From NCBI RefSeq assembly GCF_965118895.1, contig NZ_CBCPJJ010000009.1, positions 434,001 to 498,000 of the forward strand: a stretch of DNA of 64,000 nucleotides, written 5' to 3'. The DNA is from Rahnella inusitata_A. Its GTDB lineage: Bacteria > Pseudomonadota > Gammaproteobacteria > Enterobacterales > Enterobacteriaceae. Shown here piece after piece: positions 36,168 through 44,514 of this stretch. The number at the start of each line of letters is the position of its first letter. Within the stretch, counting starts at the first letter, position 1. A program made the translations under genes and the position numbers. The notes under the pieces were generated by a model. It ran no database searches and was not told where the DNA came from. It was given only the letters and a program-made list of their open reading frames with translations.

Positions 36168-37565
36168 ATGTCATTTGATTCCCTCGGCTTAAGTGCCGAA
36201 ATTTTGCGTGCTGTTGAAGAACAGGGCTATCGCGAACCTACGCCTATCCAACGTCAGGCCATCCCTGTCGTGTTGCAAGGTCGTGACCTGATGGCGAGCG
36301 CGCAGACCGGTACCGGTAAAACCGCTGGTTTTACCCTGCCGCTGCTGAATATGCTCAGCCATACCAATGCGCAATTCAAAGGACGTCGCCCGGTTCGTGC
36401 GCTGATCCTGACCCCAACCCGCGAACTTGCGGCACAAATCGGCGAAAACGTTCAGGCTTACAGCAAGTACCTGACCTTACGTTCGATGGTGGTGTTTGGC
36501 GGTGTGAGCATCAACCCGCAGATGATGAAACTGCGCGGTGGTGTGGATGTTCTGATCGCAACGCCTGGCCGTTTGCTGGATCTGGAACACCAGCGTGCTG
36601 TTGATTTATCTCAGGTAGAAATTTTAGTGCTTGATGAAGCTGACCGCATGCTCGACATGGGCTTCATCCACGACATCCGTCGCGTGCTGGCGAAACTGCC
36701 TGCCAAGCGTCAGAATCTGCTGTTCTCCGCGACCTTCTCTGATGAGATCAAAGGCCTGGCGAGCAAGCTGCTGACGAACCCGGCTTCTGTGGAAGTCGCG
36801 CGTCGCAACACCGCGTCTGAGCAAATTGATCAGACCGTTCACTTTGTTGATAAAAAACGCAAAAGAGAACTGCTGTCCCAGATGATTGGCGAAGGCGACT
36901 GGAAACAGGTGCTGGTGTTCAACCGTACCAAACACGGCGCGAACCATCTGGCTGAGCAGCTGAATAAAGACGGCATCACTGCCGCCGCTATTCACGGCAA
37001 CAAAAGTCAGGGTGCGCGTACCCGTGCACTGGCCGATTTTAAAGCCGGTTCCGTCCGCGTACTGGTGGCGACCGATATCGCCGCGCGCGGTCTGGATATC
37101 GACATGTTGCCGCACGTTGTGAACTACGAGCTGCCAAACGTACCGGAAGATTACGTTCACCGTATCGGCCGTACTGGCCGTGCAGAAGCCACTGGTGAAG
37201 CGGTTTCTCTGGTGTGCGTCGATGAACATAAACTGCTGCGTGACATCGAGCGTCTGCTCAAGCGTGAAATTCCACGCGTTGCACTGCCGGGTTATGAGCC
37301 AGATCCAAGCATCAAAGCAGAGCCTATCATCAATGGCCGTCAGGGCAGCGGTGGCGGCGGCGGTCGTGGTGCTCCACGTCAGGGCCAGCGTCCGGGCGCA
37401 CCGCGCTCCGGTGCTCCACGTTCAGGCGCTCCGCGTCCGGGCGGAAGCAGCGCACGCAGCGGCACCTCAGAAAACCGTGGCACCGGTGAAAACCGTCCGG
37501 CCCGCGCGCGTCCTGCACATGCAGGCCAGCGTCGCAGCGGTCCTGCGGGCAGCGGCAACAAGTAA
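36168..37565 (+). CDS. rhlE: ATP-dependent RNA helicase RhlE
   Basis: 465 residues from ATG 36168 (GGAG upstream; the protein then begins MSFDSLGLSAEILRAV). DEAD-box helicase with Q-motif, Walker A AQTGTGKT, motif II DEAD (VLDEADRMLDMGF), SAT (FSATFSDE) and motif VI HRIGRTGRAEA. The C-terminal ~90 residues are a Gly/Arg/Pro-rich tail with repeated GAPRSG units, a basic RNA-binding extension that is expected to be disordered. Involved in ribosome maturation and RNA turnover in E. coli. Confidence 0.96.
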   Translation: MSFDSLGLSAEILRAVEEQGYREPTPIQRQAIPVVLQGRDLMASAQTGTGKTAGFTLPLLNMLSHTNAQFKGRRPVRALILTPTRELAAQIGENVQAYSKYLTLRSMVVFGGVSINPQMMKLRGGVDVLIATPGRLLDLEHQRAVDLSQVEILVLDEADRMLDMGFIHDIRRVLAKLPAKRQNLLFSATFSDEIKGLASKLLTNPASVEVARRNTASEQIDQTVHFVDKKRKRELLSQMIGEGDWKQVLVFNRTKHGANHLAEQLNKDGITAAAIHGNKSQGARTRALADFKAGSVRVLVATDIAARGLDIDMLPHVVNYELPNVPEDYVHRIGRTGRAEATGEAVSLVCVDEHKLLRDIERLLKREIPRVALPGYEPDPSIKAEPIINGRQGSGGGGGRGAPRQGQRPGAPRSGAPRSGAPRPGGSSARSGTSENRGTGENRPARARPAHAGQRRSGPAGSGNK

Positions 37566-37586
37566 GCTTCTCTCAGTCCCAGACTA

Positions 37587-37612
37587 AACCGCCTTCACCG
37601 GCGGTTTTTTTT
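37587..37612 (+). terminator. Terminator of rhlE
   Basis: AAACCGCC-TTCACC-GGCGGTTT followed by a T-run, 21 bases past the stop. Confidence 0.9.
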
Positions 37613-37622
37613 CGCCTGTTTT

Positions 37623-38279
37623 TTAAGATTCAGGGCTGACCACATAGGCGCAGCGGCGCGCGCCCTGCAAAATGTGCTCGGTACGTTCGACGTGTGCTTC
37701 CAGCACGCTGCTGAACACATCGCGTTCAGCACGGCAGAAGCCCTGACAGGTCGCCGCCGCCGCGCAAATCGGGCAGTGGTTTTCCACCAGCAGATAACTG
37801 CCGTCTTCCTGTGGTGTCCAGTCGGCCATATAGCCTTCGCGGGTGCGGATTTCCGTCAGCCGTTGCAGCCGGTCTTCCAGGCAATCGGCACCGGCCATCG
37901 CCTGCCGGTAATTTTCCAGCGTCAGGTTTTCCCGCGAGGTGATCAGTTGTTCCAGCGCCGAATCACCCAAAGAAGTGCGGATCAGCTGTAAGAGTTGTAC
38001 AGTCAGATCGGCATGCGCATCGGGGAAGTGCGCGTGGCCCTGCGCGGTCAGCTGCCAGAACTGCGTCGGACGTCCGACGCCCTGCGACACGGATTTGGCT
38101 TCCACCAGACCGTCTTTTGCCAGCTTAACAAACTGCTGACGCGCCGCTTCGCCGGTGGTACCCAGCAGATGACCGGCGTCGCTGGCCTGTAATTCCCCAC
38201 GGGTTTTGAGTAACGTCAGGATGTGCTCAGCGACGCTTTGCCTGATATCATTTTTATTTTCCAAGTCACTGCTTGACAT
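37623..38279 (-). CDS. Winged-helix transcriptional regulator with four-cysteine cluster (COG2345/SufR-like)
   Basis: 218 residues. The N-terminal winged helix (ILTLLKTRGELQASDAG, then GEAARQQFVKL) is followed by a C-terminal domain containing a cluster CPIC-x5-C-x3-C near residues 171-183. This arrangement is found in the predicted regulators related to SufR and suggests binding of an Fe-S cluster or a metal. It is divergent from an MFS exporter gene, its likely target. Between them, an 8-base palindrome TTACGTAA is present at 38300-38307. The ligand and the regulon are unknown. Confidence 0.75.
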   Translation of the reverse strand: MSSSDLENKNDIRQSVAEHILTLLKTRGELQASDAGHLLGTTGEAARQQFVKLAKDGLVEAKSVSQGVGRPTQFWQLTAQGHAHFPDAHADLTVQLLQLIRTSLGDSALEQLITSRENLTLENYRQAMAGADCLEDRLQRLTEIRTREGYMADWTPQEDGSYLLVENHCPICAAAATCQGFCRAERDVFSSVLEAHVERTEHILQGARRCAYVVSPES

Positions 38280-38399
38280 ATTACCTCGTCGGGTTCTAGA
38301 TTACGTAAAACATATTCCAAGTAATTTCTTGTTTTAATCATACCACAACCACAACGCGCTTCAATGCGTGGAAAGAACAAACCAAAGGGATGCAGAGAA

Positions 38400-39845
38400 A
38401 TGTCGGAAAGTCAGAGCGGGTGGAAGGATTTATTCAGCGCAGAAAACCGGGGGAGTGCGATCACCCTGAGTGCCGGAGTCGCGCTTTATGCCACCAACAG
38501 TTACATCGTGATCACAATTTTGCCGTCGGTGGTGCAGGATATCGGCGGGCTGGCGTGGTACGCGTGGAACACCACGCTGTACGTAGTCTGTTCCATTCTT
38601 GGCTCGGCACTCTCTGCGCGGCTGATGCGCAGCGCCGGACCGCGCGGCAGCTACCTCACCGCCGCGGCCATTTTCATTGCCGGTGCCGCTATCTGTACCG
38701 CCGCGCCGAGTATGCCGGTGCTGCTGCTCGGACGGGCGTTGCAGGGGCTTGGCGGCGGATTCCTGTTTGCGCTCTCCTACGCGATGATCAATCTGCTGTT
38801 TAAAGAATCGCTCTGGCCGCGTGCCATGGCGCTGATTTCGGCGATGTGGGGCATTGCGACGCTGGTCGGTCCGGCGGTCGGCGGTATCTTCGCCGAACTT
38901 CATGCCTGGCGCTGGGCGTTCGGTTTACTGCTGCCGGTCACCGCCTTCTTCTGCTTCTGGGCCTGGCGGTTGCTGCCGAAATCCCAACGCGACAAGCAGC
39001 CGGAAGAGCCGCTGCCGTGGATGCAACTGGCACTTCTGACCGGTGCGGTGCTGGTAGTCTCGGCGGGGAGTTTATCCACCTCCGGCCTGATCAACCTGCT
39101 CGGTTTTGTGATTGCAGTAGTGATGATGCTGATTTTACGTCATCGCGAATTTACCGCCGATGTGCGCCTGCTGCCGCGTAATGCGCTGCGGACTTCATCG
39201 CCGCTGTACGGTTTATATCTGGTGATGACGCTGCTGATTATCGGCCTCGGCTGTGAGCTGTTTGTTCCTTATCTGCTGCAACATCTGCATGGCCAGACGC
39301 CACTGGCCGCCGGATACATTACGGCCGCCGCTGCGGCGGGCTGGACGCTCAGCGAAGTTGCCAGCTCCGGCTGGACAGGTCGCCGGGCAGATAATGCCAT
39401 TGTCTTCGGGCCGCTGATCCTCGCCGCCGGTCTGCTGTTGCTGCTGTTCACCGTGCCGGTGGCTTTCGGGATGCCGTGGCTGAACATCAGCGGCGTGGTG
39501 CTCGGGCTGACGCTGGCCGGTTTCGGTATCGGCCTCGGCTGGCCACATCTGCTGACCCGCGTATTGCAGCAGGCGCCGGAGGAAGACCGTGAAAAAGCCG
39601 GTGCGTCGATAACCGTAGTGCAATCCTTTGCTGCCGCGCTGGGTGCGGCATTAGCGGGCACCGTGGCGAACTTTGCCGGGGTGAATCAGGGGGATGCCGG
39701 TGCATCGAGCGCCGCATTCTGGATGTTCCTGTTATTCACCGTTCCCGCTTTGCTGTCCGTCTGGATTGCATGGCGTTCGGTGAAAGCGCGGCGTTCGCAA
39801 AGCGTCACGGAGAATCGCTTAAGCCGTGATTTGTCACAGGGGTAA
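38400..39845 (+). CDS. MFS transporter (drug:H+ antiporter type)
   Basis: 481 residues with many hydrophobic segments, probably 14 (DHA2-like layout). It starts with a short polar N-terminus, then AITLSAGVALYATNSYIVI. The motif GRALQGLGGGFLFALSY and GWPHLLTRVLQ are recognisable MFS elements. ATG 38400 chosen (AGAG upstream). Transcribed divergently from the four-cysteine regulator, which may sense the exported compound or redox/metal state. Substrate unknown. Confidence 0.82.
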   Translation: MSESQSGWKDLFSAENRGSAITLSAGVALYATNSYIVITILPSVVQDIGGLAWYAWNTTLYVVCSILGSALSARLMRSAGPRGSYLTAAAIFIAGAAICTAAPSMPVLLLGRALQGLGGGFLFALSYAMINLLFKESLWPRAMALISAMWGIATLVGPAVGGIFAELHAWRWAFGLLLPVTAFFCFWAWRLLPKSQRDKQPEEPLPWMQLALLTGAVLVVSAGSLSTSGLINLLGFVIAVVMMLILRHREFTADVRLLPRNALRTSSPLYGLYLVMTLLIIGLGCELFVPYLLQHLHGQTPLAAGYITAAAAAGWTLSEVASSGWTGRRADNAIVFGPLILAAGLLLLLFTVPVAFGMPWLNISGVVLGLTLAGFGIGLGWPHLLTRVLQQAPEEDREKAGASITVVQSFAAALGAALAGTVANFAGVNQGDAGASSAAFWMFLLFTVPALLSVWIAWRSVKARRSQSVTENRLSRDLSQG

Positions 39846-39903
39846 TTGCCGGAAGACGGGCCTTGCGGTACTCTTGCGCGTCATTTTTAAGGGTTGAACT
39901 GCA

Positions 39904-40833
39904 ATGCGCGTATTACTGGCTCCGATGGAAGGTGTACTTGATCCCCTGGTTCGTGAACTTCTGACCGAAGTGAACGACTACGATTTGTGCATCACTGAGT
40001 TTGTGCGTGTGGTCGATCAACTGTTGCCCGCCAAAGTCTTCCATCGCCTGTGCCCCGAATTACATCACGACAGCCGCACGCCTTCCGGTACCCGCGTTCG
40101 CGTGCAACTGCTCGGGCAATATCCTGAATGGCTGGCTGAAAACGCCGCCCGCGCCGTCGAACTGGGGTCTTACGGCGTCGATCTCAACTGCGGTTGCCCA
40201 TCAAAAATGGTCAACGGCAGCGGCGGTGGCGCAACGTTGCTCAAAGATCCGGAGCTGATTTATCAGGGCGCGAAAGCCATGCGCGCCGCCGTGCCTGCGC
40301 ATCTGCCGGTTACGGTGAAAGTGCGCCTCGGGTGGGATTCTCTCGATCGTAGCTTTGAGATTGCCGATGCGGTGCAACAGGCTGGCGCGACGGAGCTGGC
40401 GGTGCATGGCCGCACCAAAGAGGACGGCTACAAAGCCGAGCGGATCAACTGGCAGGCGATTGGTGAAATCCGTCAACGTCTGAGCATTCCGGTGATTGCC
40501 AACGGTGAAATCTGGGATTACGCCAGTGCGCAGGCCTGCATGCAAATTACCGGGTGCGATGCGGTGATGCTCGGGCGCGGCGCGCTAAATATTCCCAATC
40601 TCAGCCGGATGGTCAAGTACAACGCGCCACGGATGCCGTGGTCGGATGTCATGACCATTTTGCAAAAATACACCCGCCTCGAGAAGCAGGGGGACACCGG
40701 TTTGTACCACGTCGCCCGTATCAAACAGTGGCTGGGATATTTGCGCAAAGAGTACGCCGAAGCGACAGAGTTATTTACTGAAGTGCGCGTGTTGAATACG
40801 TCGAAGGATATTGCCGAACGCATTAACCGGTGA
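39904..40833 (+). CDS. dusC: tRNA-dihydrouridine(16) synthase
   Basis: 309 residues. FMN-dependent reduction of U16 in tRNA. N-terminus MRVLLAPMEGVLDPLVRELL, the catalytic cysteine in DLNCGCPSKMVNGSGGG and the C-terminal AQHVARIKQWL-like helix (GLYHVARIKQWLGYL) match E. coli DusC (YohI) closely from memory. The VOC protein gene follows after 51 bases on the same strand. Confidence 0.96.
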   Translation: MRVLLAPMEGVLDPLVRELLTEVNDYDLCITEFVRVVDQLLPAKVFHRLCPELHHDSRTPSGTRVRVQLLGQYPEWLAENAARAVELGSYGVDLNCGCPSKMVNGSGGGATLLKDPELIYQGAKAMRAAVPAHLPVTVKVRLGWDSLDRSFEIADAVQQAGATELAVHGRTKEDGYKAERINWQAIGEIRQRLSIPVIANGEIWDYASAQACMQITGCDAVMLGRGALNIPNLSRMVKYNAPRMPWSDVMTILQKYTRLEKQGDTGLYHVARIKQWLGYLRKEYAEATELFTEVRVLNTSKDIAERINR

Positions 40834-40884
40834 TTTCCTTCCCTGGCTTCTCCACGCGGCAACGCTTAAAAATGGAGAAGTATC

Positions 40885-41310
40885 ATGGAAAACAACGATA
40901 TCGGCCTGAGCCACATTGCCTTTGCTGTAAAAGATCTCGATGCGAGCATCGCGTTTTATCAACAATTCGCCAACATGAAAGTCATCCACCGGCGTGGAGA
41001 GCGGGGCACAAGCGCCCGACCCGTCGCGTGGCTGAGCGACATGACCCGCCACTTCGCCATCGTTCTGGCGGAAGACCCTGAGTCCAGAGATACCCAACTC
41101 GGCCCATTCGGCCACCTCGGCGTGGCCTGCGTGTCGAAAGAAGCAATGGATGCCAAACTGGCCGAAGCCCGCACCGCAGGCGTTCTGCGTCAGGAACCCA
41201 CCGATTCCGGCGCACCCGTAGGCTACTGGGCTTTTCTCGATGATCCCGACGGCAATACGCTCGAACTTTCGTACGGGCAGGAGATCGGTTATCTGATTGA
41301 AAATCAGTAA
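40885..41310 (+). CDS. VOC-family (glyoxalase/dioxygenase-like) protein
   Basis: 141 residues with two beta-alpha-beta-beta-beta modules. LSHIAFAVKDLDASIAFYQQ carries the first metal-ligand His, FGHLGVACVS the second His, and PDGNTLELSYG the Glu of the canonical H-H-E site. Members include lactoylglutathione lyases, dioxygenases and resistance proteins; the exact reaction is not predictable. AAATGGAG lies upstream of the ATG. A terminator follows at 41331. Confidence 0.8.
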   Translation: MENNDIGLSHIAFAVKDLDASIAFYQQFANMKVIHRRGERGTSARPVAWLSDMTRHFAIVLAEDPESRDTQLGPFGHLGVACVSKEAMDAKLAEARTAGVLRQEPTDSGAPVGYWAFLDDPDGNTLELSYGQEIGYLIENQ

Positions 41311-41610
41311 TTCACAGTGTCAGAACAACAGGGGAGCCGGTTTAAGCTTCCCTTTTTTATCTTTTTCTGACGCCTTCACCTGTTCGCCAATGACAGCCGT
41401 CAGCTGAAACCGGCGCTGTAAATTTCTGAGTATGGCTTTCTTCGTCACGCAAGTGCTCGCTTACTCGCCAAACCCGAGTCTGCGGGGCTTGAGTGACAGA
41501 CTTTGTGACAAATAGATTTGCAAATTGCGAGTGCTAAGACTATTCACCTAACTTATAATTCGGCGGCTGTTTCGACATGAATTTATGACAACTTTCTTAA
41601 ATACAGAGCA
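41311..41610. other. Intergenic region upstream of pbpG
   Basis: 300 bases with no gene. It holds a terminator hairpin (GGGGAGC...GCTTCCC-TTTTTT, 41331-41359) for the VOC gene and presumably the pbpG promoter. Nothing else recognised. Confidence 0.5.
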
Positions 41611-42549
41611 ATGCATGTGAAAATCCGTCTTTTAGTTCTGAGCTTACTCGCCTTAAACACCGGCATGTTGTCTGCCCCTGCCGCCTTTGCTGCAAAGCAA
41701 GAGCAGGCTGTCGCCCCGATTGTTCAAATTGCTTCCGGCAGCGCTATGGTGGTTGATCTTAAAAGCCACGAAGTGATTTACTCCCGAAATCCTGATGAGG
41801 TGAGGCCGATTGCCTCCCTGACTAAACTGATGACCGCCATGGTGACGCTGGATGCGAAATTGCCGCTGGATGAAGTCATTAATATCGATATCAGTAATAC
41901 CCCTGAGATGCGCGGCGTGTTCTCCCGCGTGAAACTCAACAGTGAAATTACCCGCCGTCAGATGATCCAGTTGGCGTTAATGTCCTCAGAAAATCGTGCG
42001 GCAGCCAGCCTGGCTGCGCATTATCCGGGCGGTTACGGTGCATTCATCAAGGCCATGAATGCTAAAGCTAAATCACTGGGTATGACCCATACCCGATATG
42101 TGGAACCGACCGGTTTGTCGCCGCGCAACGTCTCGACGGCGCGTGATCTGACCCGCCTGCTGCTGGCTTCTCAGCGCTATCCGCTGATTGGCGAACTGAG
42201 CACCACCTCGGAAAAAACCGCGGTGTTCAGCCATCCTGCTTATGCCTTGCCGTTTCGAAATACCAACCATCTGATCATGAATCCGTCGTGGAGCATTCAG
42301 CTGACCAAAACCGGCTACACTGATGACGCCGGGCACTGTCTGGCGATGCGCACTACGATCAACGGCAAACCGGTGACACTGGTCGTGATGGATGCTTTCG
42401 GGAAATTCACCGCCTTTGCGGATGCCAACCGTCTGCGCACCTGGATGGAAACCGGCAAAACCGTGCCTGTTCCTCAGATTGCGAAAAACTACCGTAAGCA
42501 GAAAGATCAGCAGAAAACCCAGCCAAGTGTGGAAGAAGCGCAGGACTAG
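41611..42549 (+). CDS. pbpG: D-alanyl-D-alanine endopeptidase (penicillin-binding protein 7)
   Basis: 312 residues with signal peptide (cleavage near AAFAAKQ). Periplasmic DD-endopeptidase that cleaves peptidoglycan cross-links. The three penicillin-binding motifs are present: SLTK (nucleophile Ser about residue 69), SEN (SSENRAA) and KTG (LTKTGYTDDAG). Length matches E. coli PBP7. ATG 41611 gives a plausible charged n-region (MHVKIR); GTG 41617 is an alternative start. A terminator follows at 42571. Confidence 0.95.
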   Translation: MHVKIRLLVLSLLALNTGMLSAPAAFAAKQEQAVAPIVQIASGSAMVVDLKSHEVIYSRNPDEVRPIASLTKLMTAMVTLDAKLPLDEVINIDISNTPEMRGVFSRVKLNSEITRRQMIQLALMSSENRAAASLAAHYPGGYGAFIKAMNAKAKSLGMTHTRYVEPTGLSPRNVSTARDLTRLLLASQRYPLIGELSTTSEKTAVFSHPAYALPFRNTNHLIMNPSWSIQLTKTGYTDDAGHCLAMRTTINGKPVTLVVMDAFGKFTAFADANRLRTWMETGKTVPVPQIAKNYRKQKDQQKTQPSVEEAQD

Positions 42550-42570
42550 TTCGCACTTGGTATCAAAACG

Positions 42571-42600
42571 AAAAGTCCGGCGCAGAGGCCGGACTTTTTC
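42571..42600 (+). terminator. Terminator of pbpG
   Basis: AAAAGTCCGG and CCGGACTTTT flank a short loop, 21 bases past the stop. Confidence 0.88.
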
Positions 42601-42633
42601 GTTTATGCAGGGAAACTTTTTCAGACGTAACAA

Positions 42634-42717
42634 TCAGAAAATCAGTTTAAATACCCCGGTCAGGGTGAGTAAGCCGACGATAAAGATAATGGCGATAATC
42701 CACAGAATAATTTTCAT
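42634..42717 (-). CDS. yohP: 27-residue membrane small protein YohP
   Basis: The minus-strand ATG at 42717 opens a 27-codon frame starting MKIILWIIAIIFIVGLL and ending GVFKLIF. This is nearly identical in length and pattern to E. coli YohP, a single-span inner-membrane microprotein whose mRNA localises at the membrane. AAGGAA lies 6 bases before the ATG. In E. coli, yohP lies in the same dusC-pbpG-yohC neighbourhood. Too short for standard gene finders. Confidence 0.9.
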   Translation of the reverse strand: MKIILWIIAIIFIVGLLTLTGVFKLIF

Positions 42718-42828
42718 GTTTTTTCCTTAATTCTCTCTTAGCCTTCACCGGCCCGCGCAGCTAAGCCGATGATATTTCACCTTGAGTATAGACACTCTTG
42801 CCATTTTCGCCTGCCCGATGCCTGCAAC

Positions 42829-43470
42829 TTATGCCTCCGGTTTGGCAACTACCGCGCGCAGGCCACATACCGGGCTGGTCAGCGGCACGCCGGTTTGTGT
42901 CAGCTCCGCGGCACCGGCCATCGACGCCTGCGCCAATACCACGCAGTTTGCGCCCTGACGATAAGCCGCATCAGCGGCGGCGGCAACGGTCTGTAAATAT
43001 CCCGCCAGATTTCCCTGTTTGAATTTCTCCCACGCGCCGTTTACCAGACGCACCTCAAGGGCCGCCTGCGGATGCTGTTCTGCCTGCTCAAACAGCGTTC
43101 GTGTTGGGCCGAGCGTGGTTTCCACTGCGCAGAGCACCACGACGTTTCCCGGCGTCTGCATCGCCTGTGCCGCCAGCGCCTGATCCACGCGCAAGACCGG
43201 CGCGGCGCTGCTTTCGTTGGCAAGCGTAGCCGCCGCGCCGAGCGTTGAGCAGGTCAGCAATACCCGGTCGGCGGTTGCCGCCAGATTCACCAGTAAATCC
43301 GCCGTCTGCTGGCGCAGTTCAGCCGTCAGCCCTCCGGCACGTTCCGCCGCGGCGAGTAAATCAGGGCGCGAGAGATGCGTAATTTCATGATGCATAAGCC
43401 CAAGCTGGCGGGCGGCGTTGTCGAAAACGGCAATATTGCTGTCTGCCGTGTGTAAGCAGGTGATGCGCAT
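42829..43470 (-). CDS. Aspartate/glutamate racemase-family protein
   Basis: 213 residues. The fold is suggested by ITCLHTADSNIAVFDN at the N-terminus, LLTCSTLGAAA with the first catalytic-type Cys, and CVVLAQASMAGAAEL near the C-terminus. There the second Cys of two-base racemases is replaced (LAQASM). One-cysteine members include decarboxylases and other non-racemising enzymes, so racemase activity is doubtful. Substrate unknown. Stands alone on the minus strand. Confidence 0.7.
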   Translation of the reverse strand: MRITCLHTADSNIAVFDNAARQLGLMHHEITHLSRPDLLAAAERAGGLTAELRQQTADLLVNLAATADRVLLTCSTLGAAATLANESSAAPVLRVDQALAAQAMQTPGNVVVLCAVETTLGPTRTLFEQAEQHPQAALEVRLVNGAWEKFKQGNLAGYLQTVAAAADAAYRQGANCVVLAQASMAGAAELTQTGVPLTSPVCGLRAVVAKPEA

Positions 43471-43615
43471 GGTGGTCTCCGGGGGAAAGTCTTCGCTCTT
43501 ACGTTAACGGTTTGTTGAGGTGTTGTGGAGGGCGTTTTGCCTGTAACTATTTGTTACTTAGTGTGCTAACTCACTACGAAAATCATAATGCATTGATATT
43601 TATTAAATAAAATAT

Positions 43616-43665
43616 GAACCATATGGTTCGAAATATCTTACTTTCATCTAACATCTTCGTATAAT
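43616..43665 (+). promoter_or_regulatory. Promoter and palindromic operator of the dehydrogenase operon
   Basis: TATAAT at 43660-43665 with a weak -35 TTACTT (43638-43643) is the likely promoter. A perfect 14-base palindrome GAACCATATGGTTC (43616-43629) lies just upstream, at about -50, a place suited to an activator or a repressor of this sugar-acid oxidation operon. Confidence 0.55.
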
Positions 43666-43740
43666 CTCCGTCACATATTCAAAGCCCACGTCCCTTTTGT
43701 GGGTACGCCCCGCCACAGTGCGTTAACAAGGAGAATTATC

Positions 43741-44460
43741 GTGAAACGCAGACATTTTCTGACCTCGATGGCCGTGCTGCTGTTCAGCACCGCGCTGAAG
43801 GTTAAAGCCAAAATCTTTTCGGGCGGCATGCCGTGGATTGTTCACTCGGTACGCCCGCCAAAACCCGTCGTTGCAGGGGAATGGACCTTCTTCACGCCGG
43901 ATGAGGTCAGCCTGATTGAAACCCTGGCTGACCGCATTATTCCAGCCGATGAGCTGAGCATTGGCGGTAAAGAGGCCGGTTGCGCGGTGTTTCTTGACCG
44001 CCAGCTGAGTGGTGATTACGGCAACGCGGTGACGACCTACCGTCTCGGTCCGGTGATTCAGGATGGTCTGCCACAGGCGGGGCCTCAATATAAAGACACG
44101 CCTGCCGAGCGCTACAAACTCGGTCTGGCGGCACTGAATGACGTCGCCAAAGCCCGCAACAGCGGAAAAAACTTCACTGAACTGACCGGCATTGAGCAGG
44201 ATGATTTACTGCGCCGCATCGAGTCCGGCGAGATCCCGCTCAGCGGCGTAAACGGTCCACTGTTTTTTAACATGCTGGTGCAAAACATGCGCGAAGGCTT
44301 CTTCTCCGATCCGCTTTACGGCGGCAACAAGGATATGGCGAGCTGGAAGATGCTGGGTTTTCCCGGTGCGAAATATGACTTCCGCGATGTGATCGACCGT
44401 CGTGGTGAAGATCTGCACATCGAACCCGTCAGTATGCTGACCCGATACGAAAAATCATAA
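43741..44460 (+). CDS. Gluconate 2-dehydrogenase-type small (gamma) subunit, Tat-exported
   Basis: 239 residues from GTG 43741 with AAGGAG upstream. The N-terminus KRRHFLTSMAVLLF is a twin-arginine signal. The mature part has FFTPDEVSLIETLADRIIPAD, the hallmark of gluconate_2-dh3 subunits, which accompany the flavoprotein and assist its export and folding. First of three genes for a periplasmic flavin-dependent sugar-acid or polyol dehydrogenase. Substrate (gluconate, 2-ketogluconate or another) cannot be fixed by sequence alone. Confidence 0.87.
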   Translation: MKRRHFLTSMAVLLFSTALKVKAKIFSGGMPWIVHSVRPPKPVVAGEWTFFTPDEVSLIETLADRIIPADELSIGGKEAGCAVFLDRQLSGDYGNAVTTYRLGPVIQDGLPQAGPQYKDTPAERYKLGLAALNDVAKARNSGKNFTELTGIEQDDLLRRIESGEIPLSGVNGPLFFNMLVQNMREGFFSDPLYGGNKDMASWKMLGFPGAKYDFRDVIDRRGEDLHIEPVSMLTRYEKS

Positions 44461-44514
44461 AAAGCCGTCCGTAAACGGCACGGGCATTTTGAGATCCTCA
44501 GGAGCACAAGAAAG

